Shown piece after piece: positions 1 to 8,400 of a stretch of 41,110 bases of DNA. How positions within the stretch are numbered: position 1 is the stretch's first letter; each line of letters starts with the position of its first letter. The notes below the pieces were generated by a model that saw only the letters and a program-made list of their open reading frames with translations, was not told where the DNA came from and did not search any database. The stretch lies in NCBI GenBank assembly GCA_016218815.1, contig JACRCX010000036.1, positions 1 to 41,110 on the forward strand, written 5' to 3'. Made by a program: the position numbers and the translations under genes. Source of the DNA: Deltaproteobacteria bacterium (GTDB taxonomy: Bacteria > Myxococcota_A > Polyangia > DRWM01 > JAAZOP01).

Positions 1-448
1 CGCGGTAGTTGCCCACGCCGTCGCCGTCCGGGTCGACGTCGCCCTCCTCCGTGTCGCTGATCGTGTTCCCGTCCGCGTCCAGGTCGCGGAAGTCGGGCAC
101 CGTGTCGTTGTCCGAGTCCAGCGGCGGCGTCTCGCAGTCCACGTCGCCCGCCTCGGACGAGTCGGCGATCGTGTCGCCGTCGCTGTCGTCGTCCTGCGAG
201 TCGGGGGTGGTGTCGCCGTCCGTGTCCACCGTGCCGCCGCCCTCGTCGACGTTCAGGATGTAGTCCCGATCGCGGTCGTTGCCGCTGTCGCAGTTCCGCG
301 GCCGCGGCACGTCGACCGACCCGTCGCCGTCGCTCGTCGCGTCGCCGTCACGCCCGCCGTCGCCCTCGAGGCTCGGGTCCGGATCGGTGCAGCCGATCCA
401 AAGCAGGCCGGATGCGGCGATCGATGCAATCAAGGGGCGTACCACCAT
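1..448 (-). CDS. Asp-rich thrombospondin type 3 repeat lipoprotein (C-terminus outside window)
   Basis: The gene runs off the left edge, so only about 149 N-terminal residues are visible. It starts MVVRPLIASIAASGLLWIGC, a short hydrophobic signal ending at a Cys. This fits a lipoprotein, although Trp at -3 makes a poor lipobox. After that come Asp/Gly/Ser-rich stretches such as DSDNDTVPDFRDLDADGN and DVDPDGDGVGNY, which match calcium-binding thrombospondin type 3 repeats. A strong AGGAGGT lies a few bases upstream of the ATG and fixes the start. A TATACT -10-like box lies about 24 bases upstream. Proteins of this type are abundant on Myxococcota cell surfaces. The domain that would give it a specific job is not in view, so I assign only an extracytoplasmic, probably Ca2+-binding, structural role. 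Confidence 0.75.
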   Translation of the reverse strand, partial: MVVRPLIASIAASGLLWIGCTDPDPSLEGDGGRDGDATSDGDGSVDVPRPRNCDSGNDRDRDYILNVDEGGGTVDTDGDTTPDSQDDDSDGDTIADSSEAGDVDCETPPLDSDNDTVPDFRDLDADGNTISDTEEGDVDPDGDGVGNYR

Positions 449-471
449 GGGGCTACCTCCTAGTCCGCGGC

Positions 472-477
472 AGTATA
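472..477 (-). promoter_or_regulatory. -10 box (TATACT) for the truncated lipoprotein gene
   Basis: TATACT lies on the minus strand 24 bases upstream of the ATG at 448, leaving about 16 bases of leader that contain the AGGAGGT ribosome site. The matching -35 is weak. Only the -10 is supported. Confidence 0.35.
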
Positions 478-522
478 ACGTGCCTGCGGACGGCGCGCCA
501 CCGCTCGGGCAAGGACCAAGAA

Positions 523-1797
523 CTACCTCCCCGCCTCCGCCTCCGCCACCGCGTCGAGCACGTCCCGGGGCTCGGCGGGTGGCGCGACCCCGTGCGGCGG
601 GGGGCCGTTCCAGTCGCGGACGAGCCGGCCGGAGCGGTCGAACAACAGGATGCGCGGCAGGCCGCTCAGCGCGTAGTCGGTCCCGAACACCCGGATCGCC
701 CCGCCCTCCGCCCGATCGGGGTCGGTGGACAGGTCGACCTGGGCCAGCACGACGTCGGCCAGCGCGGCGCGCACCCGCGGATCCGTGAACACCGTCCGCT
801 CGATCTTCTTGCACACGCTGCACCAGCGGGCCGTGACGTCCAGCATCAGCGGAAGGTGCTCGGCCTTCGCCCGCGCCTCGCAGGCCGCGACGTCCTGGCG
901 CCAGTCGAGCGGCTCGGCGTAGGTCAGCGAGGAGAACACGCCGTACAGCCCGACGGTCACGGCGAGCACGCCGACCGACTTGCGCACCGTGGCCAACGCG
1001 CCGGCGCCCTTGAGCGGGAGGTGCAGTCCCCCGACCGCCGTGCCGACGGCGACCAGGCCCACCGCCACCAGCACGAAGGTCCACCCGGAGCGGAAAACCT
1101 CGCCGACGTCCGGGAACGGCACCGCCAGCAGGTACAGCCCCGTGGCCAGCAGGATGCAGCCCAGGAGGCCGCGGACTGCGGTCATCCAACGCCCCGCCTT
1201 GGGCAGCGACACCGCGAACGTGCCCAGCACGAGGAACAGCACGCCCAGGCCCAGCGAGTAGACGAAGAGGAAGCTGAAGCCGAGCACCGGCGAGCGGGTG
1301 CTGCCGATGTAGGCGAGCATGCCGATCAGGAACGGACCGGTGCAGGGCGCGGCGATGAGCCCGGCGACCAGCCCCATGAGGAACACGCTCAGCTTGCCGC
1401 CGCCGCCGCCGATCGTCGAGAGCTTCGTCTGCCAGGACGCGGGCAGCGCGAACTCGTAGAGGTCGAACATCGACAGCGCCAGCGCCGCCAGCAGCACGAC
1501 CAGCCCGATCACGACCCACTGGTTGGCCAGGATCGAGCCGAAGACCATGCCGGTGAGGCCGGCCACGACGCCGAGCGTCGAGTACATGGCGCTGATGCCG
1601 AGGACGAAGATCAGCGCCAGGAAGAACCCGTCGCGGCGCCGCTTCACGCTCCGCGCGCCGAAGATCGACACCGTGATGCCGATCGTCGGGTAGACGCACG
1701 GCGTCAGGCTGGAAAGGAACCCGTAGCCGAACGCCAGCAGGAACGCCCAGACATAGCCGCCCTCGGCGAGGGCGCGCGAGAACGAGTCGGAGCCCAT
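523..1797 (-). CDS. CcdA-thioredoxin fusion, DsbD-like thiol:disulfide interchange protein
   Basis: The 424-residue protein has about eight hydrophobic segments in its first 290 residues, then a thioredoxin domain. Two membrane cysteines sit in the CcdA/DsbD-beta contexts SLTPCVYP (Cys34) and AAPCTGPF (Cys152). The C-terminal domain has the active site WCSVCKK (Cys326/Cys329). The N-terminal DsbD-alpha domain is missing, so this is a beta-gamma type DsbD. The family passes electrons from cytoplasmic thioredoxin across the membrane to periplasmic thiols, for example to keep apocytochrome CXXCH cysteines reduced. That fits the many c-type haem sites between 5496 and 13507 and the ccmE at 32903. 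It follows the small lipoprotein gene by 7 bases and is probably cotranscribed with it. Its true electron acceptor cannot be read from sequence. Confidence 0.9.
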   Translation of the reverse strand: MGSDSFSRALAEGGYVWAFLLAFGYGFLSSLTPCVYPTIGITVSIFGARSVKRRRDGFFLALIFVLGISAMYSTLGVVAGLTGMVFGSILANQWVVIGLVVLLAALALSMFDLYEFALPASWQTKLSTIGGGGGKLSVFLMGLVAGLIAAPCTGPFLIGMLAYIGSTRSPVLGFSFLFVYSLGLGVLFLVLGTFAVSLPKAGRWMTAVRGLLGCILLATGLYLLAVPFPDVGEVFRSGWTFVLVAVGLVAVGTAVGGLHLPLKGAGALATVRKSVGVLAVTVGLYGVFSSLTYAEPLDWRQDVAACEARAKAEHLPLMLDVTARWCSVCKKIERTVFTDPRVRAALADVVLAQVDLSTDPDRAEGGAIRVFGTDYALSGLPRILLFDRSGRLVRDWNGPPPHGVAPPAEPRDVLDAVAEAEAGR

Positions 1798-1804
1798 CGC
1801 CGCC

Positions 1805-2209
1805 CTACTGCGCCTGTTCCTGCACGGCCCGGATCGTCTCCCAGGCCTTGTCCTGAGCCCCCTGCAGCGCTCCCGTCGCGCCCTCCTCCACCTGCCGTGC
1901 CGTCGCCTTCGCCCCCTCCACCACCGTCTGCGCCGTGTCCTCCAGGATCGTCCGGGCCGCGCGCAACCGCTCCTCCACCCGGTGCGTCCGCACGAACTCC
2001 TCGACCGACACCTTCGCCGCCTTCGCGCACTCCGCGATCCGCGCCGCGTCCCCGTACGCCTCCCGCAGGCCCGCCAGCGCCCCCTCGTCCGCGTTCACCG
2101 GATCCTGGTCGAAGACCCGGCATCGTGCCGGGTCGCCGGACGCCTTCTTGCAGCCCGCGGCCGCCAGCGCCAGGACCCCGGCCGCCAACAGCATGGTTGC
2201 CTTCCGCAT
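1805..2209 (-). CDS. Small helical lipoprotein, unknown function
   Basis: A 134-residue protein starting MRKATMLLAAGVLALAAAGC, a good lipoprotein signal with lipobox AAGC. The mature part is charged, Ala/Glu/Gln-rich and likely helical. It holds a short Cys-containing segment (ARCRVFDQDP, RIAECAKAAK) followed by an amphipathic helix that ends in EQAQ. I recognise no named family. The frame stays open upstream to 2329, but that would overlap the divergent dehydrogenase start, and the signal peptide argues for 2209. A TACACT box at 2217-2222 would place transcription start one base before the ATG, so the message may be leaderless. It is upstream of the CcdA-thioredoxin gene by 7 bases, suggesting a two-gene operon. 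Confidence 0.7.
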   Translation of the reverse strand: MRKATMLLAAGVLALAAAGCKKASGDPARCRVFDQDPVNADEGALAGLREAYGDAARIAECAKAAKVSVEEFVRTHRVEERLRAARTILEDTAQTVVEGAKATARQVEEGATGALQGAQDKAWETIRAVQEQAQ

Positions 2210-2216
2210 GGCGGGC

Positions 2217-2222
2217 AGTGTA
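2217..2222 (-). promoter_or_regulatory. -10 box (TACACT) placed for a leaderless transcript
   Basis: TACACT on the minus strand ends 8 bases before the ATG at 2209, so the predicted +1 is about 2210. No convincing -35 hexamer was found. The divergent gap to the dehydrogenase is only 37 bases. Confidence 0.35.
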
Positions 2223-2246
2223 CCACACCGCGCCAGGAGGCGAGCC

Positions 2247-3389
2247 ATGGACTTCCGCTTCACCGAGGAGCACGAGTTCTTCCGCCGACAGGTAAAGGAC
2301 GCCGTGGACCGCGTGATCCGGCCGCGCATCGCGGAGCTGGACGAGCGGGAGGCTTTCCCGCGGGAGCTGTGGAACGAGGTCGCCGCGCTCGGGTACTTCG
2401 GCCTGCGCCACCCCGCCGCCTACGGGGGCCTGGAGGCCGACACCGTGACGTCGATGATCTTCTTCGAGGAGTTCGCACGCGGCTCGTGCGGCTTCTTCAT
2501 GGCCGTCACCGTGCAGATGCTCATGGGCACGTACTTCCTCGGGCGCTTCGGCACCGAGGAGCTGAAACGGAAGCTGCTCGCGCCCGCGATCCAGGGCGAG
2601 AAGATCGCCGCCATCTGCTTCACCGAGAGCCAGTCCGGGTCGGACCTGGCCGGAACCCGCACGACGGCGGTGCGCGAGGGCGACGAGTGGGTGCTGCACG
2701 GGACCAAGGAGTGGATTACCAACGGCCCGGTCGCCGACTTCGCCACCGTCCTGGCCACCACCGATCCCAAGGCCGGGCTCAAGGGACTGTCGTTCTTCCT
2801 CGTCGAGGCCGACCGGCCGGGCTACCAGCGGGGCCAGACGATCGGCAAGCTGGGAGCCCGCGCCTCCGCGACCGGCGAGATCGTCCTCGACCACGTCCGC
2901 GTCCCCGCCGACCACCTGCTGGGCGAGCCCGGCAAAGGCGTGACGTATGTGGGCGACATCCTCAACCAGGTGCGCGTCATGACCGGCCTGGCCGCCTGCT
3001 CGCTCGCGGACGAGGCGATGGCGGACGCCCGGGGGTACGCGAAACGGCGCGAGGCGTTCGGCAAGCCCATCTCCGAGTACCAGCTCATCCGCGAGAAGTT
3101 CGCGCGGTTCTGGATCCAGCGCGAGGCGGCCCGGACGCTCCTCTATCGCGTCGCCTGGATGATCGACGAGGGACAGGAGTGCATGCGCGAGGCGATGGGC
3201 GCCAAGTGGCTGGCCACCGAGATGTGCCTGGAGGCCGTCGACCAGGCGACCCGGATCTACGCCGGCAACGGGTTCTCCACCGAGTACCCCCCGCAGCGCT
3301 TCTTCCGCGACGCCCGGTTCCTGCTCTCCGGCGGCGGCACCCACGAGGTGCTGCTCGATTTCCTCGGACGGAGGTATCTGGCGGAGTAG
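2247..3389 (+). CDS. Acyl-CoA dehydrogenase-fold flavoenzyme with non-canonical active site
   Basis: The 380-residue protein covers the full acyl-CoA dehydrogenase fold. FAD/substrate landmarks include ICFTESQSGSDLAGT (near 125-140), EWITNGPVADF and REAFGKPISEYQLI. The start is fixed by AGGAGG six bases before the ATG. The family uses FAD and passes electrons to ETF, whose two subunits follow at 3485 and 4296. At the usual catalytic-base motif YEGT(S/N)(E/D), this protein reads SGGGTHEV, with Gly363 where Glu is expected. From memory, the crotonobetainyl-CoA reductase CaiA has a comparable SGGSDEM. The alternative Glu position of isovaleryl/long-chain enzymes also seems unoccupied (NQVRVMTG). 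The enzyme may therefore run as an enoyl-CoA reductase or act on an atypical substrate. The substrate is unknown. Confidence 0.88.
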   Translation: MDFRFTEEHEFFRRQVKDAVDRVIRPRIAELDEREAFPRELWNEVAALGYFGLRHPAAYGGLEADTVTSMIFFEEFARGSCGFFMAVTVQMLMGTYFLGRFGTEELKRKLLAPAIQGEKIAAICFTESQSGSDLAGTRTTAVREGDEWVLHGTKEWITNGPVADFATVLATTDPKAGLKGLSFFLVEADRPGYQRGQTIGKLGARASATGEIVLDHVRVPADHLLGEPGKGVTYVGDILNQVRVMTGLAACSLADEAMADARGYAKRREAFGKPISEYQLIREKFARFWIQREAARTLLYRVAWMIDEGQECMREAMGAKWLATEMCLEAVDQATRIYAGNGFSTEYPPQRFFRDARFLLSGGGTHEVLLDFLGRRYLAE

Positions 3390-3410
3390 TGCGGGAAGAA
3401 CGGGAAGAGT

Positions 3411-3452
3411 GGGTCGTCCGGGTCGAGTTGCCGGTTGTTGGTTGTTGGTCCG
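3411..3452 (+). repeat. Dispersed GGGTCGTCCGGGTCGAGTTG repeat with heptamer array
   Basis: The 95-base gap between the dehydrogenase and etfB starts its repeat 21 bases after the stop. It holds GGGTCGTCCGGGTCGAGTTG, then two exact 7-bp units GGTTGTT and a GGTCCGG end. The same 20-mer recurs at 33341-33360, and nearly all of it recurs on the minus strand near 28940-28965. The rest of the gap holds the etfB ribosome site. Confidence 0.7.
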
Positions 3453-3484
3453 GACGTGCGGAGGGGACCAGCGGGAGGCTTGAC

Positions 3485-4273
3485 GTGAACATCGTGGTGC
3501 TGGTGAAGCAGGTTCCGGATCCCGAGGCGCGGGTGACGGTGAACGAGGGAGGCGGCCCCGACGCGCTGCAAGTCGAGGATCGCTGGGTGACGTCGTTCTT
3601 CGACGAGATCGCCCTGGAGAAGGCGCTCCTCCTGCGCTCGAGCCTCGGCGGCGCGGTGATCGCTCTCACCGCCGGCGGTGGGAAGGCCGTGGACGCCCTG
3701 CGTCGGGCCATAGCCTTTGGCGCCGACCGGGCGGTGCAGGTCGATGATCCCGCCCTGGGACGCACCGACGCGCTCGGCATCGCCCGCGTCCTCGCCGCCG
3801 CCGTCGGTCGCCTCGCCCCCGACCTCGTCCTGGCCGGCCGCGCGGCCGGCGATGACGAGGCGGGATTCACGGGCGGCGCCGTCGCCGAGCTGCTCGGATG
3901 GCCCCACGTCGACGAGGCTGTGGAGCTGGACGTCGCCGAGTGCTGTCCCGGCCTGCGCGCGACTCGCGTCGCCGACGGTGCGAAGGAAATCATCGACGTC
4001 GTTCTCCCGGCCCTGGTAACCGCGCAGAAGGGCCTGGCCGTGCCTCGCGTGCCCCAGGTCACCAACGTCATGAAGGCCATGCGCGCCAAGATCGAGAAGC
4101 TCGACCTGGGCGCGCTCGGCCTCACCCCGGAGCGGCTCGCCCCCGTCGCCGCCGTGACCGGCTACCACGCCCCTCCCTCCCGCCCGCCGGTCAGGATGAT
4201 CGCGGGACCGGCGCCCGAGGCCGCGCGGACGCTTGTGGGGCTGCTGCGGGACGAGGCGAAGCTGCTCGGGTAA
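3485..4273 (+). CDS. etfB: Electron transfer flavoprotein beta subunit
   Basis: Starting at GTG 3485 gives a 262-residue protein opening MNIVVLVKQVPDPEARVTV, the classic ETF-beta N-terminus. A GGGAGG ribosome site lies about seven bases upstream. Further conserved segments are FDEIALEKAL, GADRAVQVDD, LVLAGRAAGDDEAGFTGG and the C-terminal KAMRAKIEKLDLGALGL. ETF-beta binds AMP and pairs with ETF-alpha to take electrons from acyl-CoA dehydrogenases, normally passing them to the quinone pool through ETF:quinone oxidoreductase. The order dehydrogenase-etfB-etfA suggests a dedicated ETF for the upstream enzyme. I saw no decisive evidence for a bifurcating ETF, and no ETF:quinone oxidoreductase gene is in the window. 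Confidence 0.95.
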   Translation: MNIVVLVKQVPDPEARVTVNEGGGPDALQVEDRWVTSFFDEIALEKALLLRSSLGGAVIALTAGGGKAVDALRRAIAFGADRAVQVDDPALGRTDALGIARVLAAAVGRLAPDLVLAGRAAGDDEAGFTGGAVAELLGWPHVDEAVELDVAECCPGLRATRVADGAKEIIDVVLPALVTAQKGLAVPRVPQVTNVMKAMRAKIEKLDLGALGLTPERLAPVAAVTGYHAPPSRPPVRMIAGPAPEAARTLVGLLRDEAKLLG

Positions 4274-4295
4274 GGGCGGCGGGTGGAGTGACGGC

Positions 4296-5267
4296 ATGAA
4301 CGGTGAGATCTGGGTGGTCGTGGAACGGAAGGGTGACGGGGTGAGGCGCGTCTGCCGCGAGGCGCTCGGCCGGGCGGCGGCCCTCGGCGGCCGGCCGGTC
4401 GCCGTGGTGCTGGGAGGCGATGTCGATGAGGTCGCCGAGGCGGTCGCGCCGTACGCGCAGCACGTGTTGGCGGTCGCTCACCCGCTTCTGGACGACGGCC
4501 TGGCGGAAACCTGGGCCGCGGTGCTCGGCGAGCTCGTCGCGGCCCGCCGGCCCGCCGCGGTGCTCGGCGGTGCGACGACGCGGTGCCGGGGGGCCTTCGC
4601 GCGGTTGGCCGCCCACCTCGGCTGCGGCTACGCCGCGGATGTCACGGGGCTGGAACTCGCGGGAAACGGCCGGCTCTCCGCCGTGCGGCCTGTCCTGGGC
4701 GGCCGGGCCTACGCCACGATCGAGTTCCGCGGACCAGCCCCCGACCTGGCGACGCTGCGTCCGGGCGCGTTTCCCCCTGCGGCGGCCGGACCCGCCGGCC
4801 CGATCGAGCACGTGACGCCCGCGACCGCCGCCGGCATCTCCCGCGCCAGGATCGCCGGACGCCTGCCGGTCGAGTCCGGACCCATCGATCTCGCCGAGGC
4901 CGACGTCGTCGTCGCCGGCGGAAGAGGCCTGCGCGGACCCGAAGGCTTCCGGCTCGTCGAGGACCTCGCCGCCGCATTCGGCGCCGCCGTCGGCGCTTCC
5001 CGCGCTTGTGTCGATGCCGGCTGGAGGGACCATTCCTGCCAGGTCGGCAAGTCGGGCCGCACCGTCTCGCCGAAGCTCTATGTCGCCCTCGGCATCAGCG
5101 GCGCCGTCCATCACCGCATGGGCATGGACTCCGCCAAGACCGTCGTCGCGATCAACACCGACCCCACCGCGCCCTTCTTCAAGCACGCCGACTACGGCAT
5201 CGTCGGCGACCTGTTCGAGGTCGCCCCGGCGCTCGCTGCAGAAGTTCGCCGCACAAAGGGGGACTAA
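4296..5267 (+). CDS. etfA: Electron transfer flavoprotein alpha subunit
   Basis: The 323-residue protein begins MNGEIWVVVERKGDGVRRV, 22 bases after etfB. Its C-terminal half is the FAD domain: ADVVVAGGRGLRGPEGF, GASRACVDAGW, QVGKSGRTVSPKLYVALGI, SGAVHHRMGM and VAINTDPTAPFFKHADYG. These match the family's FAD-binding loops. Upstream, a GGTGGAG-like ribosome site supports the start at 4296. It is the last gene of the dehydrogenase-ETF operon. The following 228 bases are non-coding and contain inverted repeats and the promoter of the multihaem operon. I found no clear terminator after the stop. Confidence 0.95.
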   Translation: MNGEIWVVVERKGDGVRRVCREALGRAAALGGRPVAVVLGGDVDEVAEAVAPYAQHVLAVAHPLLDDGLAETWAAVLGELVAARRPAAVLGGATTRCRGAFARLAAHLGCGYAADVTGLELAGNGRLSAVRPVLGGRAYATIEFRGPAPDLATLRPGAFPPAAAGPAGPIEHVTPATAAGISRARIAGRLPVESGPIDLAEADVVVAGGRGLRGPEGFRLVEDLAAAFGAAVGASRACVDAGWRDHSCQVGKSGRTVSPKLYVALGISGAVHHRMGMDSAKTVVAINTDPTAPFFKHADYGIVGDLFEVAPALAAEVRRTKGD

Positions 5268-5348
5268 ATTTCCCGTGGCGTTGACGGACCCAACGTTGAA
5301 ATCAACAGTCGCACGGCTGCCGGGGCCGGGGCGTCACGGCTGTCGCCG

Positions 5349-5381
5349 TTCCGAATTCGGCCGGAATTTGCCCGGATTCCG
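5349..5381. promoter_or_regulatory. Inverted repeats upstream of the multihaem promoter (possible operator)
   Basis: TTCCGAATTCGG at 5349-5360 is followed by CGGAAT and ATTCCG arms separated by eight bases (5362-5381). The CGGAAT/ATTCCG words lie 28-60 bases upstream of the -35 element. They could be a binding site for a regulator of the cytochrome operon. No factor can be named. Confidence 0.3.
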
Positions 5382-5408
5382 TCCCGGCCGACCATCGCAA
5401 GGTCCTAC

Positions 5409-5437
5409 TTGCATTGGGTTTTTCAGTCTGGTATACA
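5409..5437 (+). promoter_or_regulatory. Sigma70-type promoter of the multihaem cytochrome operon
   Basis: TTGCAT (5409-5414), a 17-base spacer and TATACA (5432-5437) form a near-consensus vegetative promoter. The predicted start near 5444 gives a leader of about 52 bases before the GTG at 5496. It also rules out translation from the ATG at 5409, which lies inside the -35 box. Confidence 0.65.
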
Positions 5438-5495
5438 CGGCATCCGAGAGCGCAGGTGGGGGGTGCGGTCAGTGGGGCGAACGGAGCCGCTGGTA

Positions 5496-8400
5496 GTGTC
5501 AATTCGAAAGTCGGTCGGGAGACGCGTTGCTTCCTCGCTTGTTGTACTCCTGGTAGCCGGCGTCGTGTGGGCCGGGTTGGCGGGTGCGCAGCCGAGCATC
5601 CCGCACCCTCTGGAGAACCGCGGCCAGTGCCTGGCGTGTCACCGCTCGGGCTCCCACGGGGTCCCCGAGGACCACGCCGGTCGCGGCAACGACACGTGCA
5701 CGACCTGCCACCACGCTGGTGGCGGGTCCAGCAGCACGACGAGCGACGCGGGATCGACTTCGACCCGCGAGGTCTCGGCCGCGGACGCTCGCGACGCGGC
5801 GGCCACGGACGATCGAGGGACGGCGACGGTGCCGGACCCGGGGGCGTCCTCTCCGGACGCCGGGGTTGCCTCGACCGATCCCGGGACGTCCGCCGCCGAC
5901 ACGGGTGCGACCGCTGCCGATGCCGGAACGGCGGCCGCCGACTCCGGCGGCTCGACGCGTCCCTCGAGCGGTCCACCGCCCATCCCTCACAGCCTGGAGG
6001 GCCGCTCGCAGTGCACGGGTTGCCACTCCTCGGGCCCGATCGCGTTCCCCGCGGATCACGCCGGTCGCGGGAACGACACCTGCACCATGTGCCACCGCGC
6101 CCCCGCGGCGTCGTCCGCGCCGGATGCCGGGTCGACCTCGTCGGACGCGGGAACGAGCGCCGCCGACGCCGGCGGTTCGACGCGTCCGTCGCGTCCACCC
6201 GCGATCCCGCACACGCTGGAAGGCCGCTCCCAGTGCACGGGCTGTCATTCGTCGGGCCCCCTCGCGTTCCCGGCGGATCACGCAGGCCGGACCGACTCGA
6301 TGTGCACGGGGTGCCACCATGCCGCGGCCGCGTCGAGCGGCGCGGATGCGGGGACGAGCAGCGCGGATGCCGGCGGGACGCGCCCGTCGCGTCCGCCGAT
6401 GATCCCGCACACGCTGGAAGGCCGCTCGCAGTGCACCGGCTGCCACTCGTCGGGCCCGATGGCGTTCCCCGCGGATCATGCGGGCCGGACCGACTCGATG
6501 TGCACCGGCTGTCACCAGCCGGGAGCGTCGCCGGCCGTCGCCGACGCCGGCCCGTCGCCCGCGGACGCGGGCGGCGCGCCGCCGCCGTCGGGCGGCCCAC
6601 CCTCCATCCCGCACACGCTGGAAGGCCGCTCGCAGTGCACGGCTTGCCACTCCTCGGGTCCCATGGCGTTCCCGGCGGACCACGCGGGCCGGACCGATTC
6701 GATGTGCACCGGCTGTCATCAGCCGGGCGCGTCGCCGACCGGTGCCGACGCCGGGGCGGCGGACGCCGGTGCGGGCGAGGCGGCGCCGCCGTCCGGAGGA
6801 CCGCCGGCCGTTCCCCACACGCTGGAGGGGCGGGACCAGTGCACGGTCTGCCACGGCGAGGGTGGGCTGCGGCCGATGCCGGGGGATCACGCGGGCCGGA
6901 CCGACGACATGTGCCTGACGTGCCACCATGCTCCGGCGGGGGAGGGCGGGGGACAGCCCCCGGTCCCGGGCGCGGGCGTCGGCGGTGCGCCCGCGGTGCC
7001 GCACGGACTCCAGGGGCGCGACGAATGCTCGCTCTGCCACTCGGCGGGTGGCGTGCGACCGATGCCGGCCGACCACGCGGGACGCGCCAACGGCACCTGC
7101 CTGGCCTGTCACCAGGCCGGCGGATCCGCGGAGCCCGGAGCGGCCGCCGGCATCGGCGACGCCGACTGCCTCGGCTGCCATGCCAGCCGCGGCCTCACGG
7201 TCCCCCTGCCCTCCGGCGACGCGCTCGCGCTGTACGTCGATACCGAATCGTACCGCGCCAGCGTGCACGGCCGCGCGGGTGTCGGCTGCGTCGGCTGCCA
7301 CGAGGGCTACACGGCGGGGCCGCACGGCCGGATCGCGGCGCAGGATCGCCGCGACTACAGCATCCGGAGCTACACGCGCTGTCGCGGCTGCCACGTCCAG
7401 CAGTACACCGGCGTGCAGGACTCGATGCACGCCCAGGCGCTCTCCTGGGGCAACCGCAACGCGCCGATCTGCGTCGATTGCCACTCGGCCCACGACGTCA
7501 GCCCGCCCGACGAGCCGCGCTCGGCCATCTCCATCACCTGCGGCCGCTGCCACTCGACGATCGTCGCGCAGTACCGCGAGAGCGTCCACGGCGCGGCGCT
7601 GCTGGAGGACTCGAATCCCGACGTGCCGACGTGCAGCGACTGCCACGGCGTGCACGGGATCCACGACCCGCGCACGGCCGAGTTCCGGCTCAAGTCGCCC
7701 CAGATCTGCGCCCGCTGCCACGCCGACCCGGCCCGGATGGGCAAGTACGGCATCACGGCCGACGTCTACGACACGTACGTCGCGGATTTCCACGGGACGA
7801 CCGTCGAGCTGTTCGCACGGCAGTCGCCCGACGCTCCGAGCAACAAGGCCGTCTGCTACGACTGCCATGGGGTCCACGACATCCGGAAGGTCGACGACCC
7901 GCAGTCGCACGTCATCAAGGCGAACCTCATCAAGACCTGCCAGCGGTGCCATCCCGGCGCCGATCCGTCGTTCATCGGCGCGTGGGTCGGCCACTACCGG
8001 CCATCGCCGAGTCGCAATCCGATCACCTACTACGTCCAGCTCTTCTACCGCGTCGCCATCCCCGGCATCCTCGGGCTCATGCTCGTCCTCGTGGCGCTCG
8101 ACGCCCAGAAGCGCATCCGCCGCCGCCGGGCCGCGAAGGACCATCCGTCGCCGTCGGGCCGCGTCTTCCCGCGCTTCACCGGCCTGGACCGCGTCGAGCA
8201 CTGGGTGATGGTCGTGTCCTTCACGATGCTCGCCCTGACCGGCCTGCCGCAGAAGTTCGCCGGGCACCCCGTGGCCGAGGGCGTCATTTCGTTCTTCGGC
8301 GGCATCGAGCTGGTGCGCACGCTGCACCACCTCTTCGCCATCCTCCTGGTTCTCGAGACCGTCTTCCACCTCGTCACGGTCGCCTACAAGATTCTCGTCC

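Noticed and set aside
412..2246. Long plus-strand open frames opposite the CcdA-thioredoxin and lipoprotein genes
   Set aside because: They have composition typical of antisense frames (Arg, Ala, Pro, His), with no start signals. The minus-strand proteins have clear catalytic motifs and a signal peptide.
5409..5495. Upstream ATG start for the 27-haem cytochrome
   Set aside because: It lies within the -35 box of the promoter and would bury the signal peptide behind 29 residues. The GTG at 5496 gives a normal signal sequence.
5590..7110. Regularly spaced repeats that might be a CRISPR array
   Set aside because: The units are about 120 or more bases of coding sequence with a haem-binding motif and variable linkers, not short identical repeats with unique spacers.
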